The notes below the pieces were generated by a model that was not told the origin of the DNA, made no database searches, and saw only the letters and a program-made list of their open reading frames with translations. Below, piece by piece: positions 29,501-41,500 of a stretch of 64,000 nucleotides of DNA. Source of the stretch: Mycogone perniciosa (lineage: Eukaryota > Ascomycota > Sordariomycetes > Hypocreales > Hypocreaceae); NCBI GenBank assembly GCA_025331125.1, contig JAOALB010000097.1:62001-126000 (forward strand), in the 5' to 3' direction. Each line of letters starts with the position of its first letter. Position 1 is the first letter of the stretch. The translations under genes were made by a program, and so were the position numbers.

Positions 29501-32500
29501 AGATGCAGTTTTTGTTGGATCTGAGAGATATTCTCGCAACAGATTGGGCCCTTGGATAACGATTTCGCCCAGCGTGCCTGTAGGAGCCAGTTTCTGGGAG
29601 TCATCGGGATCGACGATCCAGCAGTAGCCGCCAACCGGATAACCAATAGTCATATGCGACTCCTCGACTGATCGCCATTCATGTACAGCGCCAGCAACGC
29701 AAGCCTCAGTAGGACCCCAGGCATTGATCAAGCGTACCTTTCCGAACCACTTCTCGAAAACATCTCTGCTCACAGCTTCACCACCAAGGATAAGAAGCTC
29801 AAGGCAAGGGATTTCTTCAATCTGAATGGTACGGGCAAATGAGGGAGTCAGCAACGCCCACGTAACTTTTGCATTTCGGATATATGATGTCAACGAGTTC
29901 ATCTGCACTTCCCATGAAGGAATGCAAACGCAAGCGCCCGAAATGAGAGGAGAAATAATCTCTGCAACGGAGGCGTCGAACACAAAGGAGGCAAACTGAA
30001 GCATTCGAACGGCCTCGTTGAGACCAAGTCTTTGGCTAAATGACGTTTGGCTGCTACAAAGAGCACCGTGTTCGATAACTACACCCTTGGGAACGCCTGT
30101 TGATCCAGACGTGAACAAGATATAAGCGACATCTTGAGCACCGACCGCCACACTTGGTTTTCCCTTGAAAGCCTCATCAGCTGCAAGCAGTGCATCCAAT
30201 TCTGCTGTGACTTCAAGGATATTGGAAACCAAGTTGGCACACTTCGAGGCATGTCTAGGGGAGCAGAGCGCCAAACTCGCCCCGGTCTGGCTAGCAATTT
30301 GCTGGTGGCGCTCAACTGGGTGTGATGGATCGAGCGGTACCCAAGCTGCACCACTCTTGCTGATAGCCAACATTGCGACAACAAACCAGGATGATTTGTC
30401 AAAGCACAAAAGGACCAGATCGCCAACTCGCACGCCGAGGATATGAGTAAGATAGGTGGCCAGTCTATTGGCCGCTGAGTCTAATTCAGCGTAAGTGAAA
30501 CTAGCATCCCAGCCGTCAACAGCAGAACTATCAGGATTCATTCGCGTGCGCTTCTCAATAAGCTCATGGACACACGCATCAATAGTGGTAGGCCCTTCAC
30601 GGTTGGCTGTACGAGCGAAATTGAGGTCCCATTCACTTGCTATTAATACGCTGTCGAGGGAGCTGTTGTGTTGTGTAACAAACTGCGACACCACATGCTC
30701 GAATTGATAGCACAGGCATTCCAGTTGATGGTCAGAAAGCAAATCTGTGTCATAGAACAGTGTAACATCAACTTCATCGTTGACAAAGCTGCACTCCACA
30801 ACCAGAGGGTAATTGAAATAGCCCTCCATCATCTTCTCAGAGCCCAAATCGTCAGTAATAGCAGCAGCTAGAATATCCTCTTCTTCCCTACCAGGAGGGT
30901 TGATGGTTTGGTTGGGCTGAATGAGGAACAAGCTGGTGATGTCACAAGCATCTCTAGCACTTTCGCTGAGCTTGGCAATATTCTGCAAACCAAATTGCTC
31001 ATAAGCCACCATTTGTGAGGCTTGGGTCTGGATATCTTGCAGGAATTCGGATACCAGGGCTGTACGATTAAGGCGGACTCGGACAGGAACGGTGGCGAGA
31101 GTAGGACCAACCATGTCAGTCAAGCCTGGGACTGGTGCCTGACGACCGGACACAGCAGTGCCAAAGCAGATGTCATCCGTATCATTATACCGGGCGAGGA
31201 CAAATGCCCAAGCGGCTCTCAGGATGGAGGGCTTAGTAATTGAGGACTGAGTGGATGTCGGGGCGGCGATGCTTCTCTTCTTGATGCGAGTTACGACTGG
31301 TCGAGATGAATCCGTCATAACACGAGGAGGTGGGAACGCAGCTTTCTGAGCATCTTTAAGCTGCGCATTCCAGTATGCCGCAACCAAATTTTGATCGAGC
31401 AGCGTCGTATACTTGACAAAGTTGGCAAATCGGGGAAGGCTAGGCCATGTGGTCCCTTTGTAAGCAGATTGAAGAGTGCTAATGATGATCCGCATAGCCC
31501 AGCCGTCAAATATGCTATGATGCATTGCCAAAACAAAATACCTGGCTCCTTCTTGTTCCTCGAAGAGACCATAACGGCAGAGTCGGGAGCCATACACCAT
31601 CTCAATCTTATTCACCTCGCTCATATAGGAGTCAAAGGTAAGACCATCAGTTGCGCTCCAAGACACGTCGTTGGTTACCACGGCTTGGATTGATACGCCG
31701 CTATGCAGCACAATTCTTGTTCTCAAGTTGCTGCAAATCTCAATCGTCGTCTCCCAGGCGGCCTTAAAGCGCTCAATGTCCACATATTTGGGCAGATTAT
31801 AGACATGTTTTGCTATATATGAGCCTGGTTGCTTGACCGCCAAGGCCATCAGGCCCTCCTGGAACGCCGTGCAAGGATAGATGTCTTCAACCTCTTGCTC
31901 ATTGTATAGTGTACACCGCTGTCGAATCGTGCTCGTGATGTCATCCAATCTGGCCTCTTCAATCATACTAAACGGCTGAGCATAGAAACTGGTGGCCTGT
32001 CCTGCAGTTGTTTCGACAGCCATTGAGGCAAGTTGAGGCTCACGGAAGATAGTCGTGATCGGTAAAATCAGGCCCTCTTGTTCAGCTAGGTTGGATAGGT
32101 AGATTGCAGTGATAGAATCACCACCAATTTCCAGGAAACTATCATGCTTTGAGATCCCCTCTGCATCAATCTTCAGAATTCGAGACCAGAGATCTCGAAG
32201 CTTGAACTCCATCTCTGTGGTCGGAGAAACCTTCTCTCTCTTTGCCACGGAGAAAGTGGAAATCAGCTCGTGAGGCATTCCAGCTGCCAGATCGCGGAGA
32301 CCCCGACGATCCAACTTCGTGGAAGTGATGAAGGGAATGCGATACAGCGGCATAATATGCCCAGGAATCATGTAACTGGGCAAAACCTGCTTCAGTCGAT
32401 GGAAAAGGCTATTAGTCAATGAGAGAACATCTTCGTCTGTAATGAGGTTGTCGTAGGGTCCAACTTCTGCAGCTCTCTCGCCAACTTCACTTTGCATTGA

Positions 32501-35500
32501 AACAAAGGCGATCAACGACTTGCCGGACTCGCGCTCAACAAGTTCAACCGCAACATTCTGAGCGTTTGGAAGTTTCGTCATGATGTGATGCTCAATTTCA
32601 CCTAGTTCAAGACGCTGACCATGAATCTTGACTTGGGTATCCTTTCGTCCCACATACTCCAAACTCCCATCAAAATTATACTTGACCAAATCTCCTGTCT
32701 TATAGAACGAACTAGTGTTTAAGCCAGCCGGAAGCCAGTCAACCGCATAGATGAAGGAATCCTTTGTCTTTTCTTCATTGTTCATATAGCCACGAGCTAA
32801 GGCATGGCCTTGGACCATCAGTTCGCCGATACATCCGATCGGAGTGAGATTGTTGTGATTTTCTGGGTCCACTACCCAGCAGTTATGAACAAAGCCACGT
32901 CCAATGGACCTAGGAGAGTCATTGCTTGACTGGAAAAAGTGAATAGAAGAACAAATACAAGCTTCGGCTGGGCCGTAGCCGTTCCGCAGATCCACATGGC
33001 CATACCATGCTTCAAGTATGTCTTTTGACGGGGCCTCGCCGCATAGCACCAGGGTCTTAAGCGCTGGCACAGTCTCGGGCGAAAGTGTTCTGACAAAAGA
33101 TGGCGTCAGGATCGCCACATCCACCCGAGCCTCTTGCAAGAACTTTGAGGTACCCTGCATCCTTTCGCTTTCCGATGGAATACACACGGTACCTCCGCTG
33201 ATCAAAGGAGTAAAGATCTCAGCTATGCTAGCATCGAAGACATAACTGGCAAACTGAAATACTCGAGACGTATTTTGAATTGCAAATGACCATTGTTGGC
33301 CAATTAGACCTGTACTGATAGCCGAGTGCGTCACAACTACACCCTTCGGCTTGCCCGTTGACCCAGAGGTAAAGAGAACATATGCAGCAGTCCCAGCGGA
33401 AGCCTTCTTCGGAAAGTACTCAGGAGACTTCTCCGAAGCAAGTGACAGCAACGATTCTGAGAGTTCAACAACATGTTCAGCCATTCCTTGGCAAGATTCG
33501 ACGGTGGAGGGCGACGCAATTACAATGCGCGCATCAATCTCCTTAACCAGAGCAGCTCGTCGCGAAGCTGGGTGAGACGGATCAAGAGGCATAAACGCAC
33601 CACCAACCTTCAGGATACCGAGCATGGCGACAACGGCCCAGATAGACTTATCCATGCAAAAGGGCACAACCTCCTCCGGCTGAATGTTGTACTCGCAAAG
33701 TTGATAAGCAAAATAGTCAGACAAGCGCTCCAGCGTGGCGTATGTCATGCACTCTTCTGTAGAAAACAGAGCTTCGTGCTCGGGATATAGTTTGGCTTGT
33801 TTTGAAACAAGTTCATGGAGGCACAATTCCTCAGCTGGAAGTTCGTTCTTGTTCCAGCTCATGGCTAGCTGCAGGTCCCATGGCCCTGCTACAGACACAT
33901 CACGGACAGCCATATTGCCTGGTATTGCAAGCTGCTGAACGATGTGCTCAAACTGATGGCCCAACGCCACAACCTGAAACTCAGAAAGAATTGCTGGATC
34001 ATAGATGAATTCAAGATCAACGCTATCATTTTCCAAGTGACACTGGATGCTGAGCGGATAGTTGAAGTAATCTCGCATGGACTGCAATGCTAGACGTTGC
34101 TCAGCTCTGGTAGAAACCAAAATGGCCTCATCTGCCTGATTCACTCCTGTCAAACGTTTTGGTTGAACAACCATTAAGCTGGTGAAATTACATGCTTGCT
34201 TTGCATCTCGACTCAGCTTGACGATATTCTGCAACCCATATTGTTCGTGCGCCACCATTTCCGTTGACTGTTTCTGCATCGCTTGAAGAAATTCGGACAA
34301 TGATTGCTCAACATCGAGCCGAACCCGGACAGGAACTGTCGCAACAACCAAGCCTGGAACATTCTCCAAACCAGTAAGCGGGGCATTACGGCCAGACACC
34401 GAAACACCGAAACAAATGTCATCCGAATCGCAGTATTTGGCAAGGAGAATAGACCAAGCAGCCCGAAGAAGTGTAGCCTTCGTGACAGAGCTGTTCGTTG
34501 ATTGCGGGATGCTGATTTCCCTTTCCGCAACGACTAGAGGTCGCTCTGACCTTCCGACGATCATGTCGTCTTTCGGTAATGGGAATACAGCTCGCCTAGC
34601 ACCAGCCAACTGAGTTTCCCAATATTTCGACGACTTCTCCGACTCAAGATCGAGTGTGTACTGCACAAAGCCGGAATATGGCTGCAACCTTGGCACATCC
34701 ATGTCGCGATAGACTGCGTTCAAGGTGTTCGTCATAAGGGCAAGAGTCCAACCATCAAAGACGGCATGGTGCATGACTGAGATGAAGTATTGCTCACCAT
34801 CATCGTCTTGGATAAGCGCATGGCGAGACAGTCGTGATCCATAGGTCATGTGAATGTTGCTTGCAGCCTTCAGATAAGCATGTAGGCCAAGGCCTTCCGT
34901 AGATTCCCACTGTAAAGACTCATTAACAATAAGCTGAATTGTTGAAACACCACCAACATGAACGATCCTTGTGCGCAAGTTGCTGCAGATCTCGGCAGTG
35001 CGTTCCCAAGCTGCCTTGAACCGATCGACGTTGATGCCCTTAGCAATCTTGAAGATGTTCTTCGCGACGTAGGCTCCTGGTTGCTTGACTGTGTGCGACA
35101 TAAGACCCTCTTGAAGCTTTGTGCAAGGAAATGCATCTTCAATCATATCACCACTAGACACGCCGCACTGGTTGAGGAGCAGCGCATCGCCTATGATCAA
35201 GTCTTTCAGACCCCTTTCAAGCAAACCGAAGGGCGGTAAATCTGAGGTCTTGCCGGAGTCACCCATTGCCTGATCTGCTGCCGCTGCAATCTTCCATAAC
35301 CGAGGATCGTCAAACACGTCTTGGACACTGAGCGAAACCCCGACCCTGCGGGCTGCAGCAACAAAGTGAATAGTTGCAATGGAGTCGCCGCCGAGCTGCA
35401 AGAAGCTATCATCTCTGCCGATGGACTCAATTGGGATCTTCAGGCTCTTTGCCCAAATCTCCTGTAACCTCCTCTCCATTGAAGTTTCTGGTGGGTTCTT

Positions 35501-38500
35501 CACAGTATCAACGAGTGAATAGGCTGAGAGCTCGTTAGTACCCAGTGACTCAACCTCGCGCTTCAACGTCCGTCGATCCAACTTGGTCGAGGTGATTGAT
35601 GGCATGTAGCTGCATGGTACGAAGAAGGATGGCACCATATAGCGTGGCAATCTCACAGAGAGCTGGCCAATCATGCTACTAATCCGGCTCTTCAACCCAT
35701 CTGTAACCGGGAGGAACATCACATCGTCCCCATCGTTAGTGGCACCATTTGCCTTGACATTTCTGGCTTCGCTGTTGAAGCAGAAGAATGCAATCAAGCT
35801 GGAGCCAGCCTCAGTCTTGATTACATCCACTACGGTCTGTTGGACTCCTTCAAGGGCGTCCCTGACCTGGTGTTCCACTTCGCCCAATTCAACTCGAAGA
35901 CCTCGGATTTTGATTTGAGTATCCTTTCTCGTAGAAAACTCAATCGTGCCATCGGAGTTGTACCGACACAAATCACCAGATTTATAGAACCGATTCCAGT
36001 GACCCGAATCGCGCTTAGGCGCCCAGTCTGGGAGTGACCTGACTGTTGTCGCTTCGGTCTTGGCAGGATCTGCCAGATATTCCCGCAGCAGCGTTGGACC
36101 TTGTATGACAATTTCACCCAAGGCTCCGATCGGTGCTAGACGTTGCGAGTTCTCCGGGTCGACGATCCAGCAGAAGCCACCAACAGGTCGGCCGATCGTC
36201 AATGAGGATTCATCGAGGGATTTCCACTCATGCAGCGTGCTAAACACGCAGGTCTCAGCTGGGCCCCATCCGTTGATCAGACGGACCTTGCCGAACCAGG
36301 TTTCCAACACATCGCGGCCCACAGCTTCACCAGCGAAAAGCAATAGCTCAAGGCTAGGCACGTCCTCTGGGTCCAGGGTACGAGAGAATGAAGGAGTTAT
36401 AAACGCCCAGTTGATGTTCATAGTGCGAATATACTCAACTAAACTATTCATTCTCGTCTCTTCGGATGGAACACAGATGCAAGCGCCAGCAACCCAGGGG
36501 CCGACAATCTCTCCAATCGAGAGGTCAAAGACGAACGATGCAAATTGGAGAATTCTGACATCTGATGTCATGCCAAGTCTTTTAACAATGGCAGTTTGAC
36601 TTGTGCAAACAGCCCTATGCTGCATGACAAGACCCTTGGGTGTTCCAGTACTTCCAGAAGTGAAGAGAACATAGGCTGCGGTAGTCGGGGGCACTTGGCG
36701 TGGACCTAGGCTGACTGGTGCTCTCATTGCCAGCATCTGATCAAGAGCCGCTGAAACTTCAAGAACATGACCGGTCAGGCCATTGCACATTGCAGCATTA
36801 TCTGATGAGGCTAAAGCAAGTTTTGCCTTTGTCTGTGAGACAATCTGCTGCTGACGTTGGAGAGGGTGAGATGGGTCTAGAGGGACCCAAGCAGCCCCGG
36901 CCTTGTTAATTGCCAGAATAGCGATAAAGAACCAGGCCGATTTGTCGAAGCATACATGGATGAAGTCATTCGGTTCGACCGAAAATTCATCAACTAGATG
37001 GTGTGAAAGCCTATTGGCAGCATCATTAAGTTGACTATAAGTCAGCTCCATGTCCCAAGCACAAACGGCCATTGCATCTGGATGCCTCCCAGCTTGCTCT
37101 TCGACAACCTCATGAATGCATGAAGATACAATTCCGGGTTCTTCATTGTTGGATATAAGAGCGCGCTGTAGATCCCATGAGCCAGATACTTCAACCGATT
37201 TTAGGGGTAAATCATCTGTTAAAAGAAGCTGCTGGACGACATGCTCAAAATGGTAGCACAAGGCCTCAAGCTGACTGTCATTAATGACATCATCGTAATA
37301 TGTCAAATCCAGTTCGACGTGGTCACTCCCAACGCGAGTCTGAAGGACCAAAGGGTAGTTGAAGTAATTTCGCATGGCCTCCTCTGATATCGCCTTCTCT
37401 GCGGGGCCCTGCTGAAGAATCGGATTCGACGAGGTATCTGCCATGGACGAGAGGTGCTGCATCGGCTGGATAACGAGCAAGTTGGCAAAGTCGCAAGCTT
37501 CCTTCGCATCTTGGCTAAGTTTTGAGATGTTCTGAAGACCGAATTGCTCATGAGCGACCATTTCGGATGCATGTGACTGAATATGCTGAAGGAATTCAGA
37601 CACTGGCATGTCCCGATTGATCCGAACACGAATGGGCACTGTGGCAATCATCGGTCCAGGAATCTCATTCAGGCCAGGCAGAGGAGCTTGTCGACCAGAT
37701 AATGTCATACCAAAGCAGACATCATCTGAATCGCAATACCGAGAGATCAAGAGAGCCCAGGCCGCACGCATAATTGTTGCTGTCGTGATCGAGGTCTTAG
37801 TATTTTGGAAGGCCATGGATCTCTTCATGACACGATCCTGCGATTTTGCAGAAAGAGGTGTGGCGGGGAATTGAGATCGCTGGGAGCCCTCTAGTTCTTT
37901 CCTCCAGTACTGACTCGAAGTATCAGAGTCGAGTGACTCGACATATCGAATGAAGCTCGAATATGGTGGCAAGACTTCGGATTCAGCTTTGATGCTGTGG
38001 TAAGCCCGATACAGCGCATCGAGAACAATCTTCATGCTCAAGCCGTCAAAAACTGCGTGATGGACGATCCAGACAAAATAGATATCACCGTTATCTTGAT
38101 GAAGGAGCGCGTATCGAGTGAGACGGTCTCCATAACTCATGGGAATGCTGAGGGTCTCACTCAAATACGCATTGACATCAAGGCCAGACGTAGGGCACTC
38201 CCATGTATTGTCAGTTGTGGCCACGGCTTGCAAGGCCTGGGAGTCAAGAAGAACTACCCTTGATCGTAGACTGCCGCAGTACTTGATGGTTGTATCCCAC
38301 GAGGTCCGAAAGCGCTCAATGTCGACATTAGGCATCAACTTGTACACTTGACGATGAATATATGATCCGGGCTGCTTCAGACCTAAGGCCATGAATCCTT
38401 CTTGGAGTGTCGTGCAAGGGTAAATATCTTCAATGTCTTCAGCTACAAGCCCGCACTGCTTCTGGATGTCGGTCTTGATATCTTCGATACTGGTCTTCGG

Positions 38501-41500
38501 AATCAGACTAAAAGGCTCGGCATCTTGTGTTTCGTCTTCATCATCAATTACCGCTGCAGCAGCCATTTGTACAAGTTCAGGATTCTCCACGACGGCTGTT
38601 GGAGACAGCCGAATCCCATGTCGATAAGCCACGGTAACAAGCTCAATTGTCGTCAAGGAATCACCTCCAAGGAGGAAAAAGCTATGTCGTTTTCCAATAT
38701 CCACGGTGCGGACCTGAAGGACATTGCGTAGCACATCGGCCCAAAGAGCCCGCAAGACAAGCTCCACTTCTGTCGTTGGGATGTCATCGGTCGCAAGGGT
38801 CGCAGAGATCATTGACCCAGAATCAGAAAGTATTCGAGTCCGTTTATCCTTCGCTGATAGGATCATTTCAGAAGCATGTGGTAGGCTGCTCTCGTCATAG
38901 TCATTGTAATTCCACGAGTATCGGGGCAACCCAGAGATTGCCTTTCCATTAAACAATGGACCCAACTTCGGCACTGCAGCGTCTTGCCACAGTCTGCCCA
39001 CTGCAGACAGGAAGCTGACAACACAATCACCTCCTCGGGTCTGCGATGAGACGTAGTTGCAAGACACGTTAGACGCAGTGCAAATCTGCGAAAGCGGGCC
39101 GGAAAGGGTCGAATGTGGTCCGATCTCGAGGAATAGACTCTGCTCAGGTACAATGTCGAGAAGAGAGCTGACAGCAGAGGAAAATCGGACGGGCGAGACT
39201 AGGTTGGCTATCCAGTAGTCTGAATCAAAGTCGTTGGAAGTATCGAGAACCAGGTTGCTCACGCTTGACATGAAGGTGGTGTGTCGCTCAGTCCGCTTTG
39301 TGGAGGCAATGCCTTCAGCCTTCAGAAGTCCTGAAAGCTCGTCGGAGAGCGACTCCATATGATGGGAGTGAAACGCCACATCAACATGCAACTTTCGCGT
39401 AGTGGCATGTGGTTTAGAGGCCTGGATCGCGTCCGCGACCTCTTCCAACACATCACGGTCGCCGGAAATAGTCGTGCTCATGGGGCTGTTTTCACAGGCC
39501 ACAACCACGCCATCGCGCAAGGACTGCCTCGTCTCCTCAACACTCAAGCTCGTGACCGCCATAGCTCCATCAGACTTGCTTATCGCAGCAACGTAGCCAT
39601 AATAATAAGCCACGGCAATAGCGTCTTTCAGATCGAGATAACCAGCAGCGTAAGCTGCAGCAATCTCACCACTAGAGTGGCCAACGACAGCCTTCGGTAT
39701 GACGCCCAGTCGTTCGAACCTATGAATCAGTGCAATCTGTAAAGCAGTAGACAATGGATAAGCCAATTCCGTCGAATTGATTCGACACAGAGAATCATCG
39801 GATGAGCGCTGGATCTCCTCCTCGATTGTCCAGGTGGGTGGGTTCTTCAGCTGACGCAAGATATCATCCATCCTCTTGATGTCGCCTCTAAACTCTTCAT
39901 CAGTTTGAATCAGCTCCTTACCCATCCCTGCCCATTGGGCTCCTTGGCCACTGAACACCATCGTGACGAATGGGGGTGTAGGGGGGCATCGCGCATGGTT
40001 CGACGTGCTGATGAACTTGCCATCAGTCCCAAGGATCGAAAAGGCACGATTTCTCAGGGCTTCGCGGCGCATAGCCCGAGTATAGGCAACATCAGAGGCG
40101 CGCTCTGGGTGAGCCTGAGTGTAGTCATGGTGAAACTGAATCTGGTGGTTCAAGGACGTCGCGTTGTTGGCGGAGAACAATACCAGTTCTGGTCGAGCAT
40201 TATTAGCATTAATATTAGAAGTGCCATCATCGTGATATGAATCGATAATGGCATGAGCACTAAGCCCTGCAGCTCCGAACGAGTTAATGCTAATTCTCTC
40301 AGCTCGATCAGATGGAAATTGAAGTGGTGTCGCCAAGACATTAGGGAGATGTCCTGGTGGTTTATGTAAGCACACGATCTCAACGATACGCATCAAAAAT
40401 TGCTTCTTACCATTTGTGTCAGCGGTGACTGTTGGCAGCATAACCTGATGCTCCAGGGAAATAACCGCCTTGATCAGGCTTGTGAGACCTGAAGCGCTCC
40501 TCGAATCACCTATGTTCTGTCTGGATGAGCCGAAATAGACACCATCCTTGCCAAAGATAGATCCGAGGGCCGAGGACTCGACCTCATTGCCGGTGAGAGC
40601 CTCAGTATCATGGCACTGTCAAGATCAGAGGTTAGCGTCTCAATTTCTTGGCTATTAAGTGACCGAATTGAAAGCATAAGACTCACTTCGACAAAGGCGG
40701 TATCCCGTGGATCCAGGCCCGCTGCGTCGTAGGTTTCACGGATCAGGGCCTCGTGCACACGGACCCGGAAGTTCGCGGTTCTGTGAGCCTCGTGATCACT
40801 ATGAGTGCTTGTGGCACGAATGATGGCTCGAACTGGGTTTCCATCTCGAATGGCATCAGCCAATGGTTTGATGAACACCGCGGTCACTGCCTCTCCTTCA
40901 AAAGCATCCTTGTCGGTCGGAGACGTGATCAAGTTGATGCCCGCAACGAGAGCAGCTTTGGCATCGCCAGCTTTCACAGCATTACATGCTTCATGCAACG
41001 CCGCCAGTGAAGCGGAACACTCCGCATTCTCAACGGCCACGCTAAAAGGACGTTAGCTTCATGTGAGTCCACGGCAGTTTGAATGGGTCAGAATGAGTGA
41101 ATGAGTGAATGAGAGACGCTTACCTTGGTCCCTGGAGATCACATCCTTGGGACACACGCTTCGCTATTGAGAGATGTTCAGATCCATTCATATGAGTGTC
41201 CTTTTCACAAGGTGTAGCCACGTAGCAGCCCACAGAGGCATCATCGCCGCGATAGTTCACCTCACATGCGTCTTCCAGACATTCGCGAGTGACCTCCAGT
41301 AGCTTTTGGTCATATGGGCCACATCCCGTCAGTTCAACCTGTTCCATAGAGAAGAAAGGACCATCAAAGGAGTGGAGTTCTTCATCTAGGAGGTATCCCT
41401 GAGCAGTTTCGCCTCCTGGAGAACCGTTGGCATCCTGGGAGCCACGTCGAACATTTGGTGTAGAAATCCGAGCATCTAGACCATTGACCATCAAGTCCCA

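Noticed and set aside
36060..36599. Open plus-strand frame of 179 codons (and many others of 60-170 codons between 200 and 41000 on both strands)
   Set aside because: They lie opposite or out of frame with the NRPS exon and recur at the same place in each module, as shadows of conserved A- and C-domain motifs.
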